DNA of 37,350 bases from Clostridium sp. (GTDB lineage: Bacteria; Bacillota; Clostridia; Lachnospirales; Lachnospiraceae), in contig JAMPFF010000027.1 of NCBI GenBank assembly GCA_023664605.1, positions 1 to 37,350 on the forward strand. Direction: 5' to 3'. Shown here piece by piece: positions 1 through 6,811 of this stretch. The notes beneath the pieces are model-generated. The model did no database searches. It was not told the origin of the DNA and was given only the letters and a program-made list of their open reading frames with translations. A program made the position numbers and the translations under genes. Position 1 is the stretch's first letter. Each line of letters begins with the position of its first letter.

Positions 1-6
1 CTTCAT
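1..6 (-). CDS. Possible first codons of a gene running off the left edge
   Basis: On the minus strand an ATG lies at 4-6, followed by AAG, preceded by a GAGGAGAG-type ribosome binding site at about 14-21. Together with the promoter-like sequence just upstream this suggests that a coding region begins here and continues outside the window. Only two codons are visible, so nothing can be said about the product. It would be transcribed in the same direction as the recombinase at 101-1027. Confidence 0.35.
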
Positions 7-31
7 ATCTTTCTCTCCTCATCCATTCCCG

Positions 32-60
32 AAGATAAATAATAAGAGATTATCCGTCAA
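32..60 (-). promoter_or_regulatory. Candidate promoter for the left-edge gene
   Basis: Read on the minus strand, TTGACG (55-60) and TATCTT (32-37) are separated by 17 bases, which matches housekeeping sigma-factor spacing. It lies between the recombinase stop and the ribosome binding site near position 15. The -10 box is not ideal. Confidence 0.4.
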
Positions 61-100
61 ATATGTATAAATATATTGATAAAATGCGTTGCTTATATGA

Positions 101-1027
101 TTAAATTGATATATGCAGATTCCTCCTCGGATGCTTCGTACTCAAAATATCCCGCTGCTTCGCCATGGCAACATGCGTATATATTTCCGTAATATTAATC
201 GAACTATGCCCAAGCATTTCCTGAATATAGCGGATATCGACGTCCTCCTCCAGCAGACAGGTGGCAAATGTGTGTCGGAACATATGCGGCGTAATATGCA
301 GGTCAATCGACGCCATGGAAGAGTACTTGCGAATCATACGGCGTACCGCCTGGTCGGATAAGGGGCGGCCGGACAGGTTAGCAAAAAAATACCCACAGCA
401 TTCTATTTCCGCGTGATATTCCAGACAATATTCTTCCAATATATGCCGCACATCCGGATTTCCAATCTGTATGCGGCGTTCTTTCGCGCCTTTTCCATAA
501 ATCAGAATGACGCCGTCGTTTAAGTTGACATTTTCCGTTTTTAAAGAGCATAACTCCGAAATCCGCATTCCTGTAGCAAATAAAAGCTCAATAACCGCCG
601 CGTCCCGCAGGGCGTTTTTTCGCTGGCAGACGGTTTTGCCATGTGTGCGCTGTCCATAAATGGTTGATAAAAAAAGCTCTATCGTGCGTAGAGGTATTGT
701 TTTGGGCAAAATAACAGGCTCCCTGAATTTTATCTGTATTTTGTTAAAAGGATTTATTTCGATATAACTTTTATATTCCATATAATGAAAAAGCGCCTTA
801 ACAGATGCAATTTTGCGTTTTACGGTTTTGGGTTTGTATGTCTGGTGCAAGCTCATGATATATTTTTCCAAGACGTCGGAAGTTATGTCAACCACATTCT
901 CGATAGATATCTGTGTCAGAAATTGCTTTAAGTCGATACGGTACGCTTTCATTGTTTTGGCGTCCAGCCGCTTTTGATACTGGCAGAAGTCTAAGTAATG
1001 ATTGATGATTGTCTCTAAATTATCCAT
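101..1027 (-). CDS. Tyrosine recombinase / phage-type integrase (XerC/XerD-like)
   Basis: A 308-residue site-specific DNA recombinase of the tyrosine family, which cuts and rejoins DNA through a covalent 3'-phosphotyrosine. The N-terminal SAM-like core-binding domain covers roughly residues 5-90 and the catalytic domain about 105-295. The catalytic residues are visible: Arg155 (ATGMRISEL), Lys179 (YGKGAK), His248 and Arg251 (HMFRHTF), His274 (LGHSS) and Tyr283 (EIYTHV). Length is normal for XerC/XerD or a simple integrase. The ATG has an AAAGGAG site upstream. It is not clearly the chromosomal dimer-resolution XerC/D, since its neighbours are accessory genes; it may belong to a mobile element. 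No attachment sites are identifiable next to it, though 19-bp direct repeats lie about 0.8 and 1.6 kb away. Confidence 0.93.
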   Translation of the reverse strand: MDNLETIINHYLDFCQYQKRLDAKTMKAYRIDLKQFLTQISIENVVDITSDVLEKYIMSLHQTYKPKTVKRKIASVKALFHYMEYKSYIEINPFNKIQIKFREPVILPKTIPLRTIELFLSTIYGQRTHGKTVCQRKNALRDAAVIELLFATGMRISELCSLKTENVNLNDGVILIYGKGAKERRIQIGNPDVRHILEEYCLEYHAEIECCGYFFANLSGRPLSDQAVRRMIRKYSSMASIDLHITPHMFRHTFATCLLEEDVDIRYIQEMLGHSSINITEIYTHVAMAKQRDILSTKHPRRNLHISI

Positions 1028-1253
1028 ATATTTTCTCCTTTGCTTTGTCAGGTTTTGTCAAAAGTCTATTGTATACGGATTGGAAATGTTTTACCATCAC
1101 AAATTAAAATGGATGAAGAAAGATGCGGCATATGTTATACTAAGGCAAAACATGAAACCGATACCACACTGTTGTGAGGAGAATATTTTTATAGTATGAT
1201 ATATTAAGATTTGCGTTGCCCCGTTGCGAAAACGCTTTGGAATGGAGATTAAT

Positions 1254-1718
1254 ATGATATATATAACGGCAACATCTGTTATGGCAGAAGAAATACAAAA
1301 TGTTTTACATACAACTATTAAGACGGTCTATGCAAAATATTATCCGAAAGAAGTAGTGGACTTTTTTTGTAAACACCATAATAGGGAACATATTTTAGAG
1401 GGTATAGCTTCGGGTAATATGGGGGTATTAATGGATGACAAAACGATTGTAGGCACAGGATGTTTCGACCATAACCATATCACAGGGGTGTATGTATTAC
1501 CTGGTTTTCAAAATCGAGGTTATGGCTCGCATATTTTGGATTGCTTAGAAGCAGAAATTGCAAAAAGCTCTTCTGCTTCTACCTTGGATGCGTCACTTCC
1601 TGCCGTGTTTTTATATGAGCATAGAGGCTATAAAACGGTAGGACATGGCGTTCTTGAACTAGAGAATGATATCAGGTTGGTTTATGAAATCATGGAGAAA
1701 AAATTGACTGTGGTATAA
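1254..1718 (+). CDS. GNAT family N-acetyltransferase
   Basis: A 154-residue acetyltransferase of the GNAT superfamily, expected to move an acetyl group from acetyl-CoA to an unknown amine. The acetyl-CoA binding motif A is clear (VYVLPGFQNRGYGSHIL, with QNRGYG as the Q/RxxGxG loop). A C-terminal FLYEHRGYKTVGH segment is the usual GNAT motif B ('Y...GY...'). I chose the ATG at 1254 because a TGGAG site lies six bases upstream; the reading frame is open back to 1224. It is monocistronic and divergent from the recombinase. The substrate cannot be named. Confidence 0.88.
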   Translation: MIYITATSVMAEEIQNVLHTTIKTVYAKYYPKEVVDFFCKHHNREHILEGIASGNMGVLMDDKTIVGTGCFDHNHITGVYVLPGFQNRGYGSHILDCLEAEIAKSSSASTLDASLPAVFLYEHRGYKTVGHGVLELENDIRLVYEIMEKKLTVV

Positions 1719-1940
1719 CTTTCCGTTTATCTGCTAATTGTCTTATCTTTTCCCTGTTTTCAAGAACTTTACAGTATGTCCGGTCTCCAAATTATGTATC
1801 CTTTTCCTTTGTAATGTGTGCATAGACATTCATTTATCCACATGCCAAACTATCCGGCAACTAAAGGTTATTACCCTGACTTGGAACTATTAGTACGGCA
1901 GATGATGAAGTGTCATTATGTAACTTTCTTATTGTGTGCT
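1719..1940. other. Intergenic stretch without a recognised gene
   Basis: Convergent space between the acetyltransferase and the broken type III toxin gene. Apart from the left copy of a 19-bp direct repeat (1851-1869) I see no gene, RNA or clear terminator. A short reading frame beginning ATGCCAAACTATCCG near 1842 has no ribosome binding site. Confidence 0.5.
1851..1869 (+). repeat. 19-bp direct repeat, left copy
   Basis: TATCCGGCAACTAAAGGTT occurs here and again, identical, at 2669-2687. The two copies bracket the whole type III toxin-antitoxin locus (1941-2586). The repeat could be a target duplication, a recombination footprint, or remnants of a larger repeat; no transposase lies between the copies. 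Confidence 0.75.
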
Positions 1941-2420
1941 TTAATATTCCCCACATTTCTTTTCTAGCATCTCAAAGTTATTTGTCCTTTTTGCTAATCG
2001 TGTGGAATCCCTGTTTCGTTTTTTATGATTATAAACAATCTCTGCGTTTTTCCTTATTCGTTTTTTTTGCCTGTTAATTTCACGGCTTTCAGCTTGTAAA
2101 AGAAATTTATAGTGTGGATTTTTTTCAGCATTGATGTCTAACTCAATCAACTGCTCTTTCGGAACTGGAACCATATTATAAAGATTGATAACTGCATAGT
2201 CTTTTATTTTAATAAAATCTACACTTTCTTTCATTTTCTTGTGTTTGGGCTTAAATGAAGATAATGGCGCAAAATAAGAAAATCCGTTAATCTTGAAAAC
2301 AGTGCCTATGTATTTTCATCCAAATGAACCCTCTTCATGTAAAAACAAATGCTCCTGATATTGGCTCAAGTATTTTATATAGGCATCTGTTACACCATAT
2401 ATTTTAATATTATTTTTCAT
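1941..2420 (-). pseudogene. ToxN/AbiQ-family type III toxin gene with an in-frame stop
   Basis: Type III toxins of the ToxN/AbiQ group are endoribonucleases that are held inactive by a repeat RNA and often cause phage abortive infection. The minus-strand frame starts at ATG 2418-2420, with AAGGAG at 2425-2430. It encodes MKNNIKIYGVTDAYIKYLSQ and onward for 34 residues, then meets TGA at 2316-2318, then continues in the same frame through KYIGTVFKINGFSYFAPLSS and KHKKMKESVDFIKI to the stop at 1941. The KHKKM, NMVPVP, LDIN and C-terminal EKKC features match the ToxN/AbiQ C-terminal half as I know it. Without the stop the product would be about 159 residues, close to family length. The TGA could derive from CGA (Arg) by one transition. 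Either the toxin is dead, or the fragment from ATG 2234 (97 residues) is made alone. Assignment is from recalled family patterns. Confidence 0.8.
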
Positions 2421-2442
2421 AAAGCTCCTTTGTCTATTTATA

Positions 2443-2473
2443 GAAAAGGCAGGAACCTAAAGTAGTTCCTGCC
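2443..2473 (-). terminator. Rho-independent terminator between antitoxin RNA and toxin gene
   Basis: On the minus strand GGCAGGAAC, an 8-base loop and GTTCCTGCC form a perfect 9-bp stem (2448-2473) followed by TTTTCT. It lies between the repeat RNA and the toxin ribosome binding site. That is the standard type III layout, where leaky termination sets the RNA-to-toxin ratio. Confidence 0.88.
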
Positions 2474-2556
2474 ATCTGTTAACTCGCTCACTTAAGGGCT
2501 GTGCATCACCCGCTCATAACTCGCTCATTTATAAGGCTGTGCATCACCTACTGTAT
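2474..2556 (-). ncRNA. Type III antitoxin RNA (ToxI-like), two 37-nt tandem repeats
   Basis: Two tandem copies of a 37-base unit lie at 2481-2517 and about 2518-2554. On the plus strand both carry AACTCGCTCA, then a short variable stretch, then AGGCTGTGCATCACC or GGGCTGTGCATCACC. They sit between a strong minus-strand promoter and a terminator, directly upstream of a ToxN/AbiQ-like gene. Known type III antitoxins are made of 2-6 repeats of about 35-40 bases, each processed by the toxin to a pseudoknotted RNA that blocks it. The RNA start is inferred from the promoter, and I did not model the pseudoknot. Confidence 0.8.
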
Positions 2557-2558
2557 TT

Positions 2559-2586
2559 AGTATACACTATTTTTTGCTGATTACAA
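2559..2586 (-). promoter_or_regulatory. Promoter of the type III antitoxin RNA
   Basis: On the minus strand TTGTAA (2581-2586) and TATACT (2559-2564) are spaced by 16 bases. Transcription would start near 2552, at the first repeat. Confidence 0.7.
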
Positions 2587-2668
2587 CTTATTTTATGAAA
2601 TTTTGTAAAAAAATGGGTAAAGACTAAGGAGCGAGATAATGATTCTTGGCAGATTGAGTAAAATTCTT

Positions 2669-2687
2669 TATCCGGCAACTAAAGGTT
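2669..2687 (+). repeat. 19-bp direct repeat, right copy
   Basis: Identical to 1851-1869. In this copy the following bases let the core fold as GGCAAC-TAAAG-GTTGCC. It lies between the antitoxin promoter and the XRE gene. Confidence 0.75.
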
Positions 2688-2720
2688 GCCAAAAAGAACT
2701 TTCCTGTTGGTGGTAAACAG

Positions 2721-2753
2721 CCTTACTATTTTGTATAATGCAAATTAGTAAGG
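2721..2753 (+). promoter_or_regulatory. Inverted repeat around a TATAAT box: candidate autoregulatory operator
   Basis: CCTTACTA (2721-2728) and TAGTAAGG (2746-2753) form a perfect 8-bp inverted repeat that brackets TATAAT at 2734-2739. The XRE regulator begins 11 bases further on, so the repressor probably binds here and shuts its own promoter. A clear -35 box is not seen. Confidence 0.55.
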
Positions 2754-2764
2754 GAGATGTGACA

Positions 2765-3382
2765 ATGAAATTATCAGAAAAAATTATCGCGCTACGAAAA
2801 GCAAACAAAATGACGCAGGAAGAGCTTGCCGCCATATGTAATGTCAGCAGGCAGTCTATATCGAAATGGGAGGCTGACATTGCGTTGCCCGAGACAGAAA
2901 AACTGCTGATACTGGGAGATACCTTTCGGGTATCTATGGATATTTTACTAAAAGACGAATTGACATTAAATGAGGTAAAAGATGTTCATAATTGCGGCAG
3001 CAATGCAATCCAAAAAAAGAAACAGGCATTATATGAAGGGATATTAATCAAAGAAAGCATAACGGATGACAGCATCATTGACGACATGAATATCCACAAA
3101 ATGGAATTATGGAATGCCGGAGGAAAGCCCAAATATTGGACGGCATTGTTTTTTACAAGCGATAAAAAAGATTTTCCAAAACAAATTTCAAAAGTCATGC
3201 GCTCCGATTCTGATACGGGCGGGAATTGGTTTGTAGATTTTAAGGCGGATAATGAAAAGTACATTGTGTTTAAAGATAAGATTTTGCAATATCAGATTGG
3301 CAATCAGACTGAAAAAGAATATGTATGCAATGAGTGTCGGAAATTAGGTATTGCCGATGAGCAGATGAACTGGCCGGAATAG
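2765..3382 (+). CDS. XRE-family regulator with an unassigned C-terminal domain
   Basis: A 205-residue DNA-binding protein. Residues 1-60 form a Cro/CI-type helix-turn-helix (KLSEKIIALRKANKMTQEEL, then NVSRQSISKWE), followed by the LPETEKLLILGDTFRVSMD stretch common in Firmicutes XRE proteins. Residues about 90-205 form a separate domain that I do not recognise; it has aromatic-rich strands (KPKYWTALFF, NWFVDFKADN) and ends in CNECRKLG. I placed the start at 2765 because AAGGGAG lies just upstream; the in-frame ATG at 2738 overlaps the TATAAT box. The next gene starts nine bases after the stop and has its own AGGAGG, so the two are probably one operon. Confidence 0.85.
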   Translation: MKLSEKIIALRKANKMTQEELAAICNVSRQSISKWEADIALPETEKLLILGDTFRVSMDILLKDELTLNEVKDVHNCGSNAIQKKKQALYEGILIKESITDDSIIDDMNIHKMELWNAGGKPKYWTALFFTSDKKDFPKQISKVMRSDSDTGGNWFVDFKADNEKYIVFKDKILQYQIGNQTEKEYVCNECRKLGIADEQMNWPE

Positions 3383-3390
3383 GAGGAAAC

Positions 3391-3951
3391 ATGAGAGTTT
3401 TATTAACATCAGCAGGTTTGGAAACGGAAGAAATCAAAGAGTGTTTTGTGAATATGGCGGATAAAGATATGTCTTTCGTAAAAGCGTTATTTATCCCTAC
3501 GGCGGCAATAGATGCAGGCGCAATAGAAGTTTTACCCAAATGTATGAATGACCTGTTAAAATGCGGTATCTTAGATAAAAATATTACCGTATGGGATTTA
3601 CATGACGGAATGGAGTTTGAGAAGCTAAAAGAATATGATGTGGTATATTTGTGCGGCGGAAATACCGATTATTTGCTGGAAAGAATCAACGCCACAGGTT
3701 TTCATAAGTCTTTGATGGAGTATATCAATGGCAATGGCCTGGTAATAGGGGTAAGCGCCGGAAGCCTTATTTTTTCTAATAATTTAGAGAATAATCTGGG
3801 TTTGATTGATACGAAATTAGACGTTCATTGCATAACGGGAGAAAAAAGGGGCAGATTGGCATATCCATTAAAAAATAATGTAAAACTGACAAATACGTGC
3901 GCGCTTGTCATACGGGATTTTCCGGATGGTCTGGAAATCATTGGCGAATAG
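3391..3951 (+). CDS. Peptidase E-like protein (peptidase S51, class I glutamine amidotransferase fold)
   Basis: A 186-residue protein of the S51/peptidase E family, cytosolic serine peptidases that release N-terminal Asp from dipeptides, although many relatives have unknown substrates. The conserved YLCGGNTDYLLERI block (about 88-101) and the nucleophile elbow GVSAGS (about 121-126) are both present, and an acidic/His segment (DVHCITGEKRGR) follows. The family usually has about 200-230 residues, so this is on the short side. It follows the XRE regulator closely, with GGAGG before the ATG, suggesting co-transcription. The physiological role is not evident. Confidence 0.85.
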   Translation: MRVLLTSAGLETEEIKECFVNMADKDMSFVKALFIPTAAIDAGAIEVLPKCMNDLLKCGILDKNITVWDLHDGMEFEKLKEYDVVYLCGGNTDYLLERINATGFHKSLMEYINGNGLVIGVSAGSLIFSNNLENNLGLIDTKLDVHCITGEKRGRLAYPLKNNVKLTNTCALVIRDFPDGLEIIGE

Positions 3952-4045
3952 TCTATTCCTTATGCGCCGTAATAATCGTATAGCTGTGCGCATTCACAGT
4001 TATGATGCAGCCTGTCCAGATTTTTGCACAATTCGTGTTCTGTAT

Positions 4046-5413
4046 TCATTCGGTTTTATCAATTCCTTTCCATTTCCCCGTAAAATAAAACGCCAGCCCG
4101 ATGAAAAAAGGTGTGAACCCAGCGAGTGCGTCGCCGAGCCAGAAACCATAATGTTTCAGATTAAGGGTGAGACCAAACAACAACGCAAGCCCGATTCTCA
4201 TGACGATTCCGTCAAGGATTGCCGTGACGAAGTTAATCTTATAATTGCCGCTTCCGTTAATTAATGCGTTCATAACGGCGCGCAGCGCGCTCCCGATAAA
4301 AAGCAGAACCGCAATCGGCACATAGCCTCCGGCAATGGCAAGGACGTCAGCGTCCTGCGCTTTCGTAAAAATACTGAATATTTCCTGTGGAAACAGACAG
4401 ATAATTACCGATAGAACGGCGGCAACCGTCAGCGTAATCAGGGATAGCTGTTTTAATATTTTTTTCACACGTTCATATTCTCTGGCGGCAATGTTTTGAC
4501 CGACCATCGTAGAACCGGCGGTGTTCATGGCGGTAGATATCAGGTTGGCGATGCTTGACACTTTGTTGGCGATGCCTGCAAATGCCGATACGGCGACGCC
4601 GTAGGAGTTAATCCAGGAGTTGACAAACAGCTTGGATACTTGGATGGAAGCCGTTTTGATAGCCATCGGCGTGCCGAGTTTTAAAAGGTCGCCGAGCATT
4701 TCTTTATTCCAGTGAAAAAAATTCCTGATGTGGATATTTAATTCAAATTGCGCGGCATTTTTCTTTAAAAATATGACACAGCAGAGAAAACTTAACGCCT
4801 GGCTGATGACGGTTGCAAGCGCTGCGCCGCCTGCACCCAAACCCATTCCGGCAACGAAAAGAAAATCAAGCATAAGGTTTAAAACAGCGGCGATGCTGAT
4901 AAAAATAAACGGATGCTTGGAATCACCCATACCGCGCAAAATGGCGCTGACGATATTATAGCCATAGATAAAAATAAGTCCCGACATGCAGATAGTGGCA
5001 TAGCTGACGGCGCCTGCTAACGCTTCCGGAGGCGTATTCATCAAGCGTAAAAGCCCTTGTTGAAAAATCAGCCCCACGATACTAAGCGTAATGGCGCAGA
5101 CGGCTAAAAAAGAAGCCATTGTACCGACAAAAGCGCCGATTTTTTCCCGTTCTTTTTTCCCTATATATCTGGCAATCAGAACCTGTCCCGCATTAGAAAA
5201 TCCCATTGCAACAAAAGTAAGCAGATTGGAGACATCGCCGCCGACCGCTACGGCGGAGATGCCGGCTTTTCCAAGTACGTTGCCGACGACCATCATATCG
5301 ACCATATTATAAACAACCTGCAGTAAATTGGAAAGAAACAGCGGTAATGCGAAAACAATCAGCTGTTTTGTCACATTGCCCCGCGTAAAATCTTTAATCT
5401 GTGTATCGCTCAT
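4046..5413 (-). CDS. MATE family multidrug/metabolite exporter
   Basis: A 455-residue polytopic membrane protein of the MATE (NorM/DinF-like) family, which exports cationic drugs or metabolites using Na+ or H+ gradients. It begins SDTQIKDFTRGNVTKQLIVF, typical of clostridial MATE proteins, and shows about 12 hydrophobic segments, with the usual duplicated six-helix halves (PLFLSNLLQVVYNMVDMMVVG early; LGTPMAIKTASIQVSKLFVN at the start of the second half). The frame is open to a GTG at 5491, but that extension runs through a structured element at 5462-5528, so I chose the ATG at 5411-5413, where the family begins. Its ribosome binding site (AAGAG) is weak. Substrate unknown. Convergent with the peptidase gene; no obvious terminator in 3952-4045. 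Confidence 0.93.
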   Translation of the reverse strand: MSDTQIKDFTRGNVTKQLIVFALPLFLSNLLQVVYNMVDMMVVGNVLGKAGISAVAVGGDVSNLLTFVAMGFSNAGQVLIARYIGKKEREKIGAFVGTMASFLAVCAITLSIVGLIFQQGLLRLMNTPPEALAGAVSYATICMSGLIFIYGYNIVSAILRGMGDSKHPFIFISIAAVLNLMLDFLFVAGMGLGAGGAALATVISQALSFLCCVIFLKKNAAQFELNIHIRNFFHWNKEMLGDLLKLGTPMAIKTASIQVSKLFVNSWINSYGVAVSAFAGIANKVSSIANLISTAMNTAGSTMVGQNIAAREYERVKKILKQLSLITLTVAAVLSVIICLFPQEIFSIFTKAQDADVLAIAGGYVPIAVLLFIGSALRAVMNALINGSGNYKINFVTAILDGIVMRIGLALLFGLTLNLKHYGFWLGDALAGFTPFFIGLAFYFTGKWKGIDKTE

Positions 5414-5461
5414 CTTCGTAACCAGCTCTTTTCTTATTCCATAATTTTCATGACATATGTA

Positions 5462-5528
5462 CGATGTTTGTGCCGACGTTATCAACGTCACACAAACTTG
5501 CGGTTCAACGTACAGCGTGCGCTGAACC
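5462..5528 (-). repeat. Two-hairpin leader element, copy D (before MATE gene)
   Basis: On the minus strand the first hairpin (5502-5528) has GGTTCA/TGAACC outer arms. The second (5462-5502) has AAGTTTGTG/CACAAACAT outer arms and an inner GACGTT-GAT-AACGTC stem. The arrangement and sequence match the copies at 7413, 20482, 22695 and 24833. The usual AGGYTGAG tail is missing here, and the MATE start lies 49 bases downstream. Confidence 0.65.
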
Positions 5529-5582
5529 TATTATATCAGAGGGGAATTTCCTCCGCAAAGAGTATATTAAAAAAATTAGTAC

Positions 5583-5611
5583 TTGACAATGCATAGTAGT
5601 AGGTTTAATCT
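5583..5611 (+). promoter_or_regulatory. Promoter of the PadR operon with a PadR-like half site
   Basis: TTGACA (5583-5588) and TAATCT (5606-5611) are 17 bases apart. The spacer contains ATGCATAGTAGTA, resembling the ATGCATAGTA-type operators bound by PadR regulators such as LmrR. Autoregulation by the downstream PadR protein is therefore likely. Confidence 0.65.
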
Positions 5612-5637
5612 AAGAGTATAAGAACGGGAAACGGGGG

Positions 5638-5967
5638 ATGAGGATGAATCCACAATTCAAAAAGGGAGTGCTGGAACTTATTGTTTTAGAATCCGTATGC
5701 CAGAAGGATATGTACGGCTATGAACTGGTGGAAGAAGTTTCGCGGGTCATTGACGTAAATGAGGGAACGATTTATCCGCTTTTGAAAAGGCTGACGAACG
5801 AGCGTTATTTTGAAACATATCTGCGGGAATCGTCCGAAGGGCCGCCGCGAAAATATTATCACATAACGGCCGCCGGGATATTATACCGGGATAGACTGGA
5901 AGCGGAGTGGGAAGAATTTCAGACGAGAGTGAACGCGTTTTTAAAGGGGAGGGAGCAGCATGAATAA
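5638..5967 (+). CDS. PadR family transcriptional regulator
   Basis: A 109-residue winged-helix regulator of the PadR subfamily 2 (short form). FKKGVLELIVLESVCQKDMYGYELVEEV is the first helix pair and recognition region; GTIYPLLKRLTNERYFETYL and GPPRKYYHITAAG form the wing, all typical. A second possible start is ATG 5644, which sits six bases after GGGGG. The gene overlaps the next one by eight bases. In Firmicutes, PadR genes are very often followed by a HAAS/DUF1700 membrane protein, as here, and respond to envelope stress or toxic compounds; that functional statement is family knowledge, not visible here. Confidence 0.93.
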   Translation: MRMNPQFKKGVLELIVLESVCQKDMYGYELVEEVSRVIDVNEGTIYPLLKRLTNERYFETYLRESSEGPPRKYYHITAAGILYRDRLEAEWEEFQTRVNAFLKGREQHE

Positions 5968-6811
5968 AGAAGCATTTCTTGAAAAGCTTAAGGAATATCT
6001 TGGTATTTTGGAAGACGGAGAGCAGCAGGATATTCTGGAAGAGTATGCGCAGCATATTGATATGAAAATGCAGAAAGGGTTGAGCGAAGAAGAAGCGATT
6101 CAGGATTTTGGCCCTATGGAGGAACTGGCAGAGCAGATTCTGGAAGCATATCACGTAAAACCGCAGTTTTCCGGGGAAAGAAATTCCATCGGTTTTACAA
6201 AAACAGAGACGGCCGGCACGGATGAAGAAGCAGACAGGCCTCTTCCCAAAGCGTTTGCATGGCTAAAAGAGAAAGCGGCCGAGATAAGCCGCGGCATTAA
6301 AAATGTATTTTCCAAGATAGGAAAAAAATGCCGCGCATTCGGCAGATGGTGCAGCAAACCTTTTGGGAAAGATAAGGCTGTGAATGATATTACGGAAGAA
6401 TGGGCAAAGGAGCAAAAAACAAAAGAGATGGGAAAAGGAATCAAAGGTATTTTAAAAACGATAGAAAATGGGATTGTAACATTATGCAGGGCATGTTGTT
6501 TATTCTGTGTTTGGTGCCTGAAATGGATTTGGAACCTCGGATGGCTGATGTTTTCCATACTTTGCGCCCTTATGGCGATGATTGTCTTAATGGGACTGGG
6601 CGCGGTGTTGGTTTTCCTGTTCCAGGGATATCCGTTTTATGGTATTTTTGTCCTCTGCCTGGGCGGTATGCTGTGTTTCGGCGCATTGGCGGGCGGTGCG
6701 TTCACCCTTTTAATCAGAAAAAAGAGTAAAAGCATTGAAAACAAAGATAATACGGATGGAATCAATAAAGGGGAAACAGAAAGAACGGACGGGGAGGTGC
6801 AGTATGAATAA
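5960..6811 (+). CDS. HAAS/DUF1700 domain membrane protein
   Basis: A 283-residue protein. Residues 1-70 match the HAAS/DUF1700 module (NKEAFLEKLKEYLGILEDGE, then EEYAQHIDMKMQKGLSEEEA and FGPMEELAEQIL), a helical domain that pairs with PadR regulators. A basic linker of about 100 residues follows, then three hydrophobic segments in about 175-255 and a charged tail. The ATG lies inside the end of padR, preceded by GGGGAGGGAG, so the two are translationally coupled. It probably acts as a membrane partner of the PadR regulator; a direct interaction is inferred from the family. Confidence 0.87.
   Translation: MNKEAFLEKLKEYLGILEDGEQQDILEEYAQHIDMKMQKGLSEEEAIQDFGPMEELAEQILEAYHVKPQFSGERNSIGFTKTETAGTDEEADRPLPKAFAWLKEKAAEISRGIKNVFSKIGKKCRAFGRWCSKPFGKDKAVNDITEEWAKEQKTKEMGKGIKGILKTIENGIVTLCRACCLFCVWCLKWIWNLGWLMFSILCALMAMIVLMGLGAVLVFLFQGYPFYGIFVLCLGGMLCFGALAGGAFTLLIRKKSKSIENKDNTDGINKGETERTDGEVQYE

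Noticed and set aside
113-361. 82-codon plus-strand frame
   Set aside because: Antisense to the recombinase gene, whose catalytic motifs lie in the other strand.
1002-1199. 65-codon plus-strand frame between recombinase and acetyltransferase
   Set aside because: No ribosome binding site or recognisable sequence; lies in a divergent promoter region.
2474-2556. 37-nt repeats as a CRISPR array
   Set aside because: Only two copies, with no spacers between them and no cas genes; the promoter-repeat-terminator-toxin order fits a type III antitoxin.
2668-2880. 70-codon minus-strand frame
   Set aside because: Covers the XRE promoter and helix-turn-helix region on the opposite strand; no ribosome binding site.
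3905-4264. 119-codon plus-strand frame over the peptidase/MATE junction
   Set aside because: Overlaps both real genes in other frames and has no start signals.
5414-5491. N-terminal extension of the MATE protein to GTG 5491
   Set aside because: The extension is encoded by the hairpin element and is unlike any MATE N-terminus; ATG 5413 fits the family.
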